A stretch of 47,745 nucleotides of DNA from Chitinophagales bacterium (GCA_947449695.1 CANFST010000018.1:1-47745); one strand, 5' to 3'; positions 23,847 through 31,874 are shown, counted from the stretch's first letter. Notes: generated from the letters alone by a model not told the origin. Numbers and translations are program-made.

Positions 23847-24449
23847 ATGAAAATATTTTTAGTCGCAAGTCTTATCGTAATTGGTTTAATAATAGTTTTT
23901 CAAATTTACATTGCCATGGCAACCAACAAAACGAATACACAACCTTACAAAGTAATTCGAAAAGAAAAAGATTTTGAAATCAGATTGTATCCTGCTGTAA
24001 CAATGGCTACTATTACGTCTTCAGCTAAAACCTATCGTGAATTAAGTGGTTCTGGATTTAGAAAATTAGCTGGTTATATTTTTGGTGGAAATTCAACTAA
24101 TGAAAAAATTGCTATGACAGCACCTGTACACATGGACATCAACGATTCTTCTTCTTCTATGAGTTTTGTAATGCCTGAAAACTATAACAATAAAAATTTA
24201 CCTCGACCAAATGATGCCAATGTGATTATAAAAACCACAACTGACGAAACGGCTGCTGTAATTCAATTTGGAGGTTTTGCTTCGGATAAAGTGATAAAAT
24301 ATTATGCTGCAAAATTGAGAACGCAACTAAAATTATACTCTATTTCTTACAGCGGAAATTTTCGCTACTTAGGCTACAATCCGCCATACCAGCTATTTGG
24401 CAGAAAAAATGAGGTGATTGTAAATGTGAGTTGGGATGGAATGAAATAG
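23847..24449 (+). CDS. SOUL/HBP-family heme-binding protein
   Basis: 200 aa from ATG 23847, chosen because it opens with a signal anchor (IFLVASLIVIGLIIVFQIYI); upstream codons fall in the promoter. The body has the SOUL pattern: YKVIRKEKDFEIRLYPAVTMATI, FRKLAGYIFGGNSTNEKIAMTAPV and SFVMPENY. KIAMTAPV and the MPxxY motif are the best marks of the family. SOUL proteins bind heme or tetrapyrroles in eukaryotes; in bacteria the function is poorly known. It is a single-gene unit between E8 and E9. Confidence 0.92.
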   Translation: MKIFLVASLIVIGLIIVFQIYIAMATNKTNTQPYKVIRKEKDFEIRLYPAVTMATITSSAKTYRELSGSGFRKLAGYIFGGNSTNEKIAMTAPVHMDINDSSSSMSFVMPENYNNKNLPRPNDANVIIKTTTDETAAVIQFGGFASDKVIKYYAAKLRTQLKLYSISYSGNFRYLGYNPPYQLFGRKNEVIVNVSWDGMK

Positions 24450-24464
24450 AACACTCTTTTCAAA

Positions 24465-24550
24465 GTGTGAATAATGTAATTCTTTCTAAAAGTTATGTAA
24501 CCCTAGCACGTACTAGCCTTCGCACTTTTGCATCGCAACAATTTCGTTGC
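24465..24550 (+). promoter_or_regulatory. regulon element E9, -7 box and leader hairpin
   Basis: Element at 24465-24501 (GTGTGAATAATGTAAT ... AGTTATGTAAC). -7 box CACTTTTG at 24523-24530, 29 bp after the element. Leader hairpin GCAAC 24535-24539, loop AATTTC, GTTGC 24546-24550. Confidence 0.82.
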
Positions 24551-24568
24551 AAATAAAAGCATTTAGAA

Positions 24569-25240
24569 ATGAAAAATAATTCAGACTTACAAAAAGATGT
24601 GCAAGATGCCATCAAATGGGAACCTTTGTTGAATGCTGCTGAAATTGGTGTTACAGCCAAAGATGGCATTGTTACTTTAACAGGAACGGTTGATAGTTAT
24701 GCAAAAAAATTGGAAGCAGAAACTGCTGCAAAAAATGTTGCTGGCGTTACTGCTTTAGTGGAAAACATTGAAATCAAATTTGCTAACTCTTGGAGCAAAA
24801 CTGATAACGAAGTGGCTGCCGAAGTGTTAAGCGCTTTAAAATGGAATTGGCAAGTGCCCAACGATTGCGTAAAAGTAAAAGTGGAAACTGGTTGGGTTAC
24901 GTTGGATGGTGAATTGCCTTGGAACTATCAAAGTGATGCAGCGAAAGAAGCTGTAAGATTTTTGAATGGTGTGAAAGGTGTAACCAACAACATCAAAATC
25001 AAATCAGAATCGAAAGATGAGATTGAAAAAGCTGATGTAGAAGCCGCTTTGAATCGCAACTGGACATTGAGTTTACGTGATATTAAAGTGAAAGCACACG
25101 GTACTAAAATCACATTAACTGGTTCGGTAAATTCATGGTTTGAAAAAGAAGAAGCTGCACGAATTGCTTGGAATACTCCAGGTGTTTGGACAGTTGAAAA
25201 CAATTTAATTGTGAGCTACGAATACGAATTAGTAGACTAA
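24569..25240 (+). CDS. triple BON-domain protein
   Basis: 223 aa without a signal peptide. Three BON domains follow one another at about 5-72, 78-147 and 153-221. Each has the pattern of a starting helix, then V.V..G.VTL.G.V and a closing V.N.I (for example GIVTLTGTVDSYAKK, GWVTLDGELPWNYQ, TKITLTGSVNSWFEK). BON domains bind phospholipid or each other, and in OsmY-type proteins are made under osmotic and stationary stress. The lack of a signal peptide suggests a cytoplasmic form, as commonly seen in Bacteroidota. It is followed by a terminator. Confidence 0.92.
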   Translation: MKNNSDLQKDVQDAIKWEPLLNAAEIGVTAKDGIVTLTGTVDSYAKKLEAETAAKNVAGVTALVENIEIKFANSWSKTDNEVAAEVLSALKWNWQVPNDCVKVKVETGWVTLDGELPWNYQSDAAKEAVRFLNGVKGVTNNIKIKSESKDEIEKADVEAALNRNWTLSLRDIKVKAHGTKITLTGSVNSWFEKEEAARIAWNTPGVWTVENNLIVSYEYELVD

Positions 25241-25250
25241 ATTTTTACAG

Positions 25251-25280
25251 AAAACGAGCGGCAACAGTCGCTCGTTTTTT
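25251..25280 (+). terminator. Rho-independent terminator after the BON gene
   Basis: The arms AAAACGAGCG (25251-25260) and CGCTCGTTTT, loop GCAACAGT, are followed by further T residues to 25280. Confidence 0.9.
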
Positions 25281-25301
25281 ATTTAACAACAAAACAAAAT
25301 C

Positions 25302-25475
25302 ATGAAAAAGAAAACAAACAAAGCCTTGAAAGCTAAGCTGGTATTGGCAATAAAAAATGTGTTGAAAGAAAACGAATCAAAACTTTCATCAAAGATTGAA
25401 AAGGCGATTAAAAAATCGATTAAGAAAATTGTAAAGAAAACTGACAAGAAAAAAGCAACAGTTGCGAAAAAATAA
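25302..25475 (+). CDS. Lys-rich small basic protein, 57 aa (histone H1-like tail)
   Basis: The reading frame from ATG 25302 to TAA 25475 encodes 57 residues, about 40 percent Lys (KKKTNKALKAKLVLAIKNVL, then KAIKKSIKKIVKKTDKKKA). It begins 21 bp after the BON terminator, inside an AU-rich leader like those of the neighbours. It is predicted as one or two amphipathic basic helices and could bind nucleic acid or membrane surfaces. Small Lys/Ala-rich H1-like proteins are known in Bacteroidota and Chlamydia, but this one is too short for a confident family call. Confidence 0.7.
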   Translation: MKKKTNKALKAKLVLAIKNVLKENESKLSSKIEKAIKKSIKKIVKKTDKKKATVAKK

Positions 25476-25506
25476 ATTATCAATTCACTTTTAAAAACAA
25501 ACAATC

Positions 25507-25728
25507 ATGTTCTACGAAAATTATTATTGGGGAATGAATTTCATTTGGTGGTTCTTATGGATTGGGCTACTGTTCTGGATTTTCGCCACACCTTATGATG
25601 TTCCATTTCAACGAAAAAGAAAAAATTCACCTTTAGATATTTTGCAAAAACGATTTGCAACTGGTGAAATAAAATTGGATGAATACACAGAAAAGAAAAG
25701 AATTTTGGAAAACGATTTTTCAAAATAA
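25507..25728 (+). CDS. SHOCT-domain small membrane protein
   Basis: 73 aa. The N-terminal Trp-rich membrane helix (MNFIWWFLWIGLLFWIFATP) is followed by a SHOCT domain at 40-70 (SPLDILQKRFATGEIKLDEYTEKKRIL). SHOCT is a short C-terminal oligomerisation motif found in many small membrane proteins. Neighbours on both sides are on the same strand, with gaps of 31 and 27 bp. Confidence 0.9.
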   Translation: MFYENYYWGMNFIWWFLWIGLLFWIFATPYDVPFQRKRKNSPLDILQKRFATGEIKLDEYTEKKRILENDFSK

Positions 25729-25755
25729 ATCTTAACATCTATCAACAAAATTACC

Positions 25756-26385
25756 ATGAAAATAATCGAAGCTTTACAATGGCGCTATGCCACCAAACGG
25801 ATGAACAACACAAAAATTCCGCAAGAAAAATTAGAAACAATTTTAGATGCTATTGCGTTAGCTCCTTCCTCTATTGGATTACAGCCTTATACCATTTTTG
25901 TAATTGAAGATAAAGAGTTGTTGCAAAAAATAAAACCTATTGCCAGCAATCAAACAGTGATTACTGAATGTTCGGCTTTGCTGGTGTTTGCGGCTTGGGA
26001 AAATTTAACGGAAGAAAAATTGATGGAGTATCTCAAGTTGATTAAATCAGTTAGAACTGTAAGTGAAGGCGATGAACAAAAAATGAAAAGTTATGTGATG
26101 CCACAATTAAAAAATCCTGCCGAACAAAATTTTGTTTGGAATTGCAAACAAGCTTATATCGCTTTGGGTATAGGTTTGGCTGCTGCTGCATTAGAACATA
26201 TTGATAGCACACCGATGGAAGGTTTTGATAAAACTCAATTAGATGAATTGCTAGAGTTAAGAAAGCATGGTTTACGCAGCCAAGTTTTATTGACATTAGG
26301 AAACAGAGATGAAGCAAACGATACTTTGATAAAAGAAAAAAAAGTGAGAAGAGAAAAGGAAAAATTGTTTATTCGATTGGCTTAA
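25756..26385 (+). CDS. nitroreductase-family NAD(P)H-dependent oxidoreductase
   Basis: 209 aa. The family pattern is clear: WRYATKRMNNTKIPQEKLETILDAIALAPSS (FMN-binding Arg/Lys and Ser), SSIGLQPY, NCKQAYIALGIGLAAAALE (FMN loop) and a final LGNRDEAND. It resembles NfsB-type FMN enzymes that reduce nitro compounds or quinones with NAD(P)H, and acts in the cytoplasm as a homodimer. It is in the E9 unit downstream of the SHOCT protein, and ends 6 bp before the next gene. Confidence 0.92.
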   Translation: MKIIEALQWRYATKRMNNTKIPQEKLETILDAIALAPSSIGLQPYTIFVIEDKELLQKIKPIASNQTVITECSALLVFAAWENLTEEKLMEYLKLIKSVRTVSEGDEQKMKSYVMPQLKNPAEQNFVWNCKQAYIALGIGLAAAALEHIDSTPMEGFDKTQLDELLELRKHGLRSQVLLTLGNRDEANDTLIKEKKVRREKEKLFIRLA

Positions 26386-26391
26386 AAGAAG

Positions 26392-26775
26392 ATGCCAATT
26401 TCACTACAAATAATTTGGTTGTTCGTGTTGGCGTTGCCCATTGCATGCGTTGCTTGGACAGTTACTCACGAAGAAATTTTTATTGAACCACGAACTTATT
26501 GTATCAACAAATGTAAATCGGGCAAAACTTTATTTGAACGAAAATTCTTCTATCTATTCACTTGCGAATATTGCTTTAGCCATTATGTAACTGTTGCGTT
26601 TCTGTTTTTAACTAACTACAAACTGCTAATGAATGATTGGAAAGGCTTTGTAATAGCTGGGTTTGCGTTAGTTTGGGTAGCGAATGTGTACATGAGTTTG
26701 TTTGGATTTATTCGCCAAGACATCAAAAAAGAAAAAACAGAAATCAGTTTGTTGGAAGAAAAATCGAAACGATAG
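26392..26775 (+). CDS. membrane protein with Cys pairs, 127 aa (DUF1360-like?)
   Basis: Membrane segments lie at about 5-24, 60-78 and 83-106. Between the first and second are CINKCKSG and FTCEYCFSHYVT, two Cys pairs. The combination of an acidic EEIFIEPR stretch after TM1 and a later CxxC before TM2 resembles DUF1360-type proteins, but this match is from memory of a pattern and weak. It is cytoplasmic-membrane located; function is unknown. It is the last gene of the E9 unit. Confidence 0.65.
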   Translation: MPISLQIIWLFVLALPIACVAWTVTHEEIFIEPRTYCINKCKSGKTLFERKFFYLFTCEYCFSHYVTVAFLFLTNYKLLMNDWKGFVIAGFALVWVANVYMSLFGFIRQDIKKEKTEISLLEEKSKR

Positions 26776-26794
26776 AAAATCAATTTCTCAAAAA

Positions 26795-26860
26795 GTGTGA
26801 ATTATGTAACTTTTAGTAAAAGTTCTGTAACACATGGTTATCGAGCAAATCCAACCTTTA
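26795..26860 (+). promoter_or_regulatory. regulon element E10 and -7 box, upstream of the regulatory operon
   Basis: Element at 26795-26831 (GTGTGAATTATGTAAC ... AGTTCTGTAAC). -7-like box AACCTTTA at 26853-26860, 29 bp after the element. A second TTTA (26877-26880) sits too near the ATG at 26883 to be used. The regulatory operon downstream would thus be controlled by the same element as the rest of the island. Confidence 0.76.
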
Positions 26861-26882
26861 CAGCAACTCAATCCAACTTTAA

Positions 26883-27233
26883 ATGAAAAATGAAATAGAT
26901 AATACTGAATTAGAAAAATCAAAGGCGTACATTACTGTTGAGATAATTGAGTACGTTCCAAATTCAGTTGTCATCAAAACTATTTTGAAAAAATCTACTG
27001 GCAATATTAGTGTGATGTCAGTGGATAGTGGCGAAGGATTAACAGAAAAAATTTCGCCGTTTGATACGTTTGTACAAATCATTGAAGGCAAAGCAGAGAT
27101 TGTGATTGATGGGAAATCAGTGGTTTTAGAAACTGGTCAATCTATGATTATTCCTGCACACAAATCGAATTTAATTAAAGCAAATGGCAGATTTAAAATG
27201 ATTAGCACAGTGATTAAAAGTGGCTATGAATAA
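26883..27233 (+). CDS. cupin-domain protein
   Basis: 116 aa. The conserved double-stranded beta-helix motifs are reduced: GLTEKISPFDTFVQIIEGKAEIVIDGKSVVLETGQSMIIPAHKSN is typical of small RmlC-like cupins. The metal-binding His residues of classical cupins are mostly absent (one His remains in AHKSN), so it is more likely a ligand-binding or sensing protein than an enzyme. It is the first gene after E10 and is followed, after about 100 bp, by the AraC-type regulator. Confidence 0.88.
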   Translation: MKNEIDNTELEKSKAYITVEIIEYVPNSVVIKTILKKSTGNISVMSVDSGEGLTEKISPFDTFVQIIEGKAEIVIDGKSVVLETGQSMIIPAHKSNLIKANGRFKMISTVIKSGYE

Positions 27234-27239
27234 GAGAAT

Positions 27240-27325
27240 AGTCATAAGTCTAAAGTCATCAGTCATAAGATAATGCGATTGCTTTTTCTCAAAAACCAAT
27301 GACTTACGACTTCTGACTCACGACT
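27240..27325. repeat. imperfect inverted repeat of AGTC(A/G)T(A/G)AGTC-type units
   Basis: The arms 27240-27269 and 27301-27325 consist of short AGTCAT-like units facing each other (AGTCATAAGTC ... GACTTACGACT, with A/G differences) and can fold into a long imperfect hairpin. It lies between the cupin and AraC genes of one operon and may affect the mRNA, or be a decayed repeat element. Confidence 0.6.
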
Positions 27326-27332
27326 AAAAAAA

Positions 27333-27914
27333 ATGAAACTCTACATCAAAAATATGGTTAGCATCCGCTGCAAAATGCTGGTGAAAGACGAGTTGAAGCG
27401 ACTCGGTCTTCATTTCATTTTAGTAGAATTGGGTGAAATTGAAATCATGGAAGATATTTCATTAGAGCAACGCTTGGAGTTGAAAATGGCTTTGCAACAA
27501 AGTGGGTTGGAATTGATGGAAAATAAAAAAGCAGTTTTGATTGAAAAAATAAAAGCGGTGATAGTTGAAATGGTGCATTATTCGGACGAAATGATAAAAG
27601 TAAATTTCTCTGATTATTTAAGTGAAAAATTGCATCACGATTACACTTACATGGCGAATCTTTTTTCAGAAGTGCAAGGCACAACCATTGAGCAATTCAT
27701 CATTTTACATAAAATTGAACGAGTGAAAGAATTGATTATTTACGATGAATTAAATCTTACTGAAATTTCGTACAAGCTCAATTATAGCAGCGTTGCGCAT
27801 TTGTCGAATCAATTTAAAAAAGTAACTGGGCTTACACCTTCTCACTTTAAACAATTGAAAGACAAGAGGCGCAGCCCAATTGAAGAAATTGGCAATGAAA
27901 ATGAAAGTCATTAA
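27333..27914 (+). CDS. AraC-family transcriptional regulator
   Basis: 193 aa. The C-terminal part (about 110-180) is an AraC-type double HTH: FSEVQGTTIEQFIILHKIERVKELI then LTEISYKLNYSSVAHLSNQFKKVTGLTPSHFK, the signature second helix-turn-helix. The N-terminal 75 residues (NMVSIRCKMLVKDELKRLG) have the pattern of a small HMA-like alpha/beta domain rather than the cupin seen in classical AraC, a variety common in Bacteroidota. AraC proteins bind DNA as direct or inverted repeats spaced about 21 bp, the spacing between the two TGTAAC boxes of the regulon element, so this is the best local candidate for its reader (inference). Confidence 0.88.
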   Translation: MKLYIKNMVSIRCKMLVKDELKRLGLHFILVELGEIEIMEDISLEQRLELKMALQQSGLELMENKKAVLIEKIKAVIVEMVHYSDEMIKVNFSDYLSEKLHHDYTYMANLFSEVQGTTIEQFIILHKIERVKELIIYDELNLTEISYKLNYSSVAHLSNQFKKVTGLTPSHFKQLKDKRRSPIEEIGNENESH

Positions 27915-27925
27915 ACCAAAATAAA

Positions 27926-30325
27926 ATGTCAGGAGAAATAATTTCGGATAAAGATGCATTAACGGCTGTTCGCAATGAATTGTTTTTGCAAAAAGCAGAA
28001 AATGAAAAATTATTGCAGGCTCTATCTTTTGCGAATAAGGAATTGATTTTTCAAAAAGAAGAAAAAAGAAAACGTGCAGATGAATTGGGCATTGCCAATA
28101 TTGAGTTAGCTTATCAAGATGATGAGAAAGGAAAACGTGCAGATGAACTAGGGATTGCTAATATTGAATTAGCATTTCAAAATGATGAAAAAGGAAAGAG
28201 AGCAGATGAATTGATTATTGCGAATAAAGAATTAATTTTTCAAAACAAAGAGAAAGAGAAACGTGCAGATGAATTAATTATTGCTAACAAGGAATTGATT
28301 TTTCAAAATGAAGAAAAAGAAAAACGTGCTGCTGAATTAGTGATTGCTGAATACTCAAGAAGCTTGATTGAAGCCAGCTTAGACCCATTATTTACAATTT
28401 CGCCAACGGGAGAAATCACCGACATGAATCAAGCATCGTTGGAAATTTTAGATGAAAAAAGGGAAGAATTAATCGGCACAGAATTTCTTAATTATTTTAC
28501 TGATTCAAAAAAAGCAAAAGCTGGTTACCAACAAATTTTTGCAAAAGGATTTGTAACTGATTATCCTTTAACGATGAAGGATGGCAAGCTCACCGATGTT
28601 TTGTTTAATGGTTCATTATATAAAGATGATAAAGGAAAAGTGCTTGGAGCTGTGGTTGTAGCCCGTGATATCACTGAACAAAAGCGAATTGAAAAAGAAT
28701 TGACTGAAGCAAAAGTTTTTGCTGAATTAGCCACTGGAATTGCCGAAGAAGCAAAAGGGAAAGCAGAAAGTGCTACTGTGATTGCGATGGAAGCATTAAA
28801 GGCTAAGCAACAATTTTTGAGCAACATGAGTCACGAAATTCGTACGCCCATGAATGCCATTATTGGTTTTACAAAAGTGGTATTGAAAACAGATTTAAAC
28901 GCTAAGCAAAAAGAATATTTGAATGCCATCAAAATCAGCGGTGATGCGTTGATTGTGCTCATCAATGATATTTTAGATTTGGCAAAAGTGGATGCTGGTA
29001 AAATGGTTTTTGAGCAAACGCCATTCAAAATGTCTATGTCTATTTCATCCATGTTGCATTTGTTTGAAACAAAAATTCAAGAGAAAAATTTAGAATTAGT
29101 ATTTGAATACGACAACAAAATTCCTGCCGTCTTATTGGGCGATTCGGTTCGCTTACATCAGATTATTTTGAACTTATTAAGTAACGCAGTGAAATTTACA
29201 AGCGTTGGGAAAATAATATTGAAGGTGAAATTGATGACTGAAGATGAAGAAAAAGTGAATGTGGAATTTTCAGTTGCAGATACTGGCGTAGGAATTCCGG
29301 AAAATAAATTGGCTTTTATTTTTGAAAATTTTCAACAAGCAAGTAGCAGCACATCAAGGCTGTATGGCGGAACTGGATTGGGTTTGGCAATTGTAAAACA
29401 ATTAGTAGAACAACAAGGTGGCAAAATAAATGTAGAAAGTAAAGTTGAGGAAGGTTCTGTTTTTAAATTCAATTTAAGTTTTAGAAAAACAAAAGCGGCA
29501 GCTGAAAGTGAAACAGAAATGATTGAGTTAGATGATGAAATGCAAAACATAAAAGTATTGGTGGTAGAAGATATGGCTTTGAATCAATTGCTGATGAAAA
29601 CGTTGTTAGATGATTTTGGATTTGAAAGAGAAATGGCTGACAATGGAAAAATTGCCATTGAAAAATTACAATCAAAATCTTACGATATTATTTTGATGGA
29701 CTTGCAAATGCCTGAAATGAATGGGTTTGAAGCCACCGAATATATTCGCAACACACTGCATTCTAAAATTCCAATCATTGCATTAACGGCTGATGTAACA
29801 ACTGTTGATTTGGCAAAATGCACTGCTGTGGGTATGAACGATTACATCGCAAAACCTGTAGATGAAAAATTGTTGTACAATAAAATTGTAGGGTTAGTAA
29901 AGAAAACAATTTTGATGAAAGCCAACGACAGTAAGGCTGATGAAGCAATTGACAATAAAAAACTCAAGTACATTGATTTGGATTATTTGAACAGAAGAAC
30001 AAAGTCAAATCCTACGTTAATGGCTGAAATGATTTCACTTTATTTAAAACAAACGCCATCATTAGTATTACTGATGAAACAAAGTTTGCAAGAAAAAAAT
30101 TGGGATGCTTTGCATGCTGCTGTTCACAAAATAATTCCATCATTCGCCATTATGGGCATCAGTGGCGACTTTGAGAGCATGGCAAAAAAAATTCAGGAAT
30201 ATGCCAGCACACAGCAACAGGCTGATTTAATACACGATATGGTTTTACAATTAGAAAATGTTTGTACACAAGCTTGCCATGAATTAGAAGAGGAATTGAT
30301 GAGAATTAAAAACACACACAAATGA
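27926..30325 (+). CDS. hybrid sensor histidine kinase (coiled-coil repeats, PAS, HisKA, HATPase, receiver, HPt)
   Basis: 799 aa, no membrane segments. Residues 35-140 are five near-perfect 21-residue repeats (such as ANIELAYQDDEKGKRADELG), giving a long coiled coil. PAS at about 143-252, HisKA with phospho-acceptor His303 in NMSHEIRTPMN, HATPase with GGTGLGLAI and DTGVGIPENK, a receiver with Asp592 (ILMDLQMPEMNG), and a C-terminal HPt domain with His734 (LHAAVHKIIPS). It is a complete phosphorelay in one soluble protein. The stop overlaps the start of the next gene by 4 bp (ATGA), so a single receiver protein is made with it. Confidence 0.94.
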   Translation: MSGEIISDKDALTAVRNELFLQKAENEKLLQALSFANKELIFQKEEKRKRADELGIANIELAYQDDEKGKRADELGIANIELAFQNDEKGKRADELIIANKELIFQNKEKEKRADELIIANKELIFQNEEKEKRAAELVIAEYSRSLIEASLDPLFTISPTGEITDMNQASLEILDEKREELIGTEFLNYFTDSKKAKAGYQQIFAKGFVTDYPLTMKDGKLTDVLFNGSLYKDDKGKVLGAVVVARDITEQKRIEKELTEAKVFAELATGIAEEAKGKAESATVIAMEALKAKQQFLSNMSHEIRTPMNAIIGFTKVVLKTDLNAKQKEYLNAIKISGDALIVLINDILDLAKVDAGKMVFEQTPFKMSMSISSMLHLFETKIQEKNLELVFEYDNKIPAVLLGDSVRLHQIILNLLSNAVKFTSVGKIILKVKLMTEDEEKVNVEFSVADTGVGIPENKLAFIFENFQQASSSTSRLYGGTGLGLAIVKQLVEQQGGKINVESKVEEGSVFKFNLSFRKTKAAAESETEMIELDDEMQNIKVLVVEDMALNQLLMKTLLDDFGFEREMADNGKIAIEKLQSKSYDIILMDLQMPEMNGFEATEYIRNTLHSKIPIIALTADVTTVDLAKCTAVGMNDYIAKPVDEKLLYNKIVGLVKKTILMKANDSKADEAIDNKKLKYIDLDYLNRRTKSNPTLMAEMISLYLKQTPSLVLLMKQSLQEKNWDALHAAVHKIIPSFAIMGISGDFESMAKKIQEYASTQQQADLIHDMVLQLENVCTQACHELEEELMRIKNTHK

Positions 30326-30753
30326 ACAAGGAAAAAATAAAAATATTTTTGGTGGATGATGATGCATTGTTTCTTAAAAATTTGGAAATAGAATTTAAAC
30401 AACATGCCGATTTTGAAATTGAAACTTACGCTACGGGCGAATTGTGCTTACAAAATTTGTATCATCATCCTGATGTCATCATTTTGGATTATCATTTAGA
30501 TGGCATAGAAACTAATGCTATCAATGGTTTACAAACACTCGACAAAATAAAAATATTCAACCCAGATATTCCTGTGGTGATGTTATCTTCTCAAGATAAA
30601 ATTGACGTAGCCATTAATTGCATGCATCATCGTGCTTTTGATTATGTAGTAAAAAGCGAAACAGCTTTTGTTCGTTTACAAAAAATTATCACCACCATTT
30701 TTAAATACAAAAAGATGGAAAAAACTTTGAGTTGGTACATGGAAAGAATGTGA
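30322..30753 (+). CDS. single-domain response regulator (CheY-like)
   Basis: 143 aa of receiver only. The acidic pocket is VDDDAL, the phospho-acceptor Asp56 in ILDYHLDG, Ser/Thr in MLSSQDK and the Lys in VVKSE. No output domain follows; about 20 residues of basic tail end in WYMERM. It is coupled by ATGA overlap to the hybrid kinase, from whose HPt domain it may receive phosphate. It may act by protein-protein contact, for example with the AraC regulator two genes upstream (inference). Confidence 0.92.
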   Translation: MNKEKIKIFLVDDDALFLKNLEIEFKQHADFEIETYATGELCLQNLYHHPDVIILDYHLDGIETNAINGLQTLDKIKIFNPDIPVVMLSSQDKIDVAINCMHHRAFDYVVKSETAFVRLQKIITTIFKYKKMEKTLSWYMERM

Positions 30754-30757
30754 AAAT

Positions 30758-30823
30758 GTGTGAATGATGTAACTCTTCTTATTAGTTATGTAACGTCGCA
30801 ACACATGATGCAGCGCAACTTTA
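30758..30823 (+). promoter_or_regulatory. regulon element E11 and -7 box; downstream mRNA predicted leaderless
   Basis: Element at 30758-30794 (GTGTGAATGATGTAAC ... AGTTATGTAAC); the inner dyad TAACT/AGTTA is matched. -7-like box CAACTTTA at 30816-30823, 29 bp after the element. The ATG at 30828 is only 5 bp past the box, about where transcription should start. Confidence 0.78.
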
Positions 30824-30827
30824 CACC

Positions 30828-31874
30828 ATGCTTGAAATTAAAAAAGAAGGGGTGTTGCTCAATAAAACCAATCTCAATTTTGAAAACGAAGGAGTGTTAA
30901 ATCCTGGCGCAATTCGTGAAGGCGAATTTGTTCATCTCTTTTATCGTGCTGTGAGCATAGGCAATTTTTCAAGCATTGGCTATTGCAAATTAAAAGGTCC
31001 ATTAACCGTGGAAGAACGAATGCCAGAACCCATTCTGTCACCATCATTTGAATACGAATCACATGGAATGGAAGACCCAAGAATTGTAAAAATTGACGAC
31101 ACTTATTATCTTACTTATACAGCGTATGATGGTGTAAATGCCTTAGGCGCATTGGCTGTTTCAAAAGATTTAAAACATTTTGAAAAGAAGGGATTGATTG
31201 TGCCGCAAATAACTTATCAAGAATTTAGTCGCTTAGCAGCGGCAAAAAAATCGCTCAATGAAAAATATGTTCGTTACAATGAACATGAGCATATTGTTGA
31301 GTTGCAAGGCAAAGAAATTTTTATGTGGGACAAAAATTTGATTTTTTTTCCAAGAAGAATTGATGGTAAATTATACTTTCTACACCGCATCAAACCTGAC
31401 ATTCAAATTGTGGTTGGTGTGAAAGATTTAGAAGAACTCACTCCTGAATTTTGGAAAAATTATTTTTTGCATTTTGAAGAATGGATTGTTTTATCACCAA
31501 AATATCAGCATGAGATAAGTTATGTTGGCGGAGGTTGTCCGCCAATTGAAACCAAAAATGGGTGGCTACTAATTTATCATGGCGTTTGTGATTCCGTGAA
31601 TGGCTATGTTTATTCAGCCTGTGCAGCATTATTAGATTTACAAAATCCACAAAAAGAAATTGCACGATTGCCTTATCCACTATTCAAACCTGAATACACC
31701 TGGGAGCTAAAAGGTGAAGTGAATAATGTTTGCTTTCCCACTGGTGCAGCAGTTTTCGACGACACACTCTTTATTTATTATGGCGCAGCCGATGAGCAAA
31801 TCGCTTGTGCATCGCTTAGTTTATCAGCCTTGTTAAAAGAATTATTACAAAACAAAACTTCTTATGAAAATTGA
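30828..31874 (+). CDS. glycoside hydrolase family 130 (beta-mannoside phosphorylase-like) enzyme
   Basis: 348 aa of five-bladed beta-propeller type. Motifs of GH130: NPGAIREGEFVHLFYRA near the N-terminus, HGMEDPRIVKIDD at 79-91, FFPRRIDGKLYFLHR, VGGGCPPIETKNGWLLIYHGV and YYGAADEQIACAS near the end. Known members phosphorolyse beta-mannosides (releasing mannose-1-phosphate) or hydrolyse beta-1,2-mannan. There is no signal peptide, so it is cytoplasmic. Its 3' end overlaps the glycosyltransferase gene by 11 bp, so the two are co-translated, and together they might make and recycle a mannose-based glycan (inference). Confidence 0.92.
   Translation: MLEIKKEGVLLNKTNLNFENEGVLNPGAIREGEFVHLFYRAVSIGNFSSIGYCKLKGPLTVEERMPEPILSPSFEYESHGMEDPRIVKIDDTYYLTYTAYDGVNALGALAVSKDLKHFEKKGLIVPQITYQEFSRLAAAKKSLNEKYVRYNEHEHIVELQGKEIFMWDKNLIFFPRRIDGKLYFLHRIKPDIQIVVGVKDLEELTPEFWKNYFLHFEEWIVLSPKYQHEISYVGGGCPPIETKNGWLLIYHGVCDSVNGYVYSACAALLDLQNPQKEIARLPYPLFKPEYTWELKGEVNNVCFPTGAAVFDDTLFIYYGAADEQIACASLSLSALLKELLQNKTSYEN

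Noticed and set aside
30322-30753. Response regulator as the direct reader of the 37-bp element
   Set aside because: It has only a receiver domain and no DNA-binding domain.
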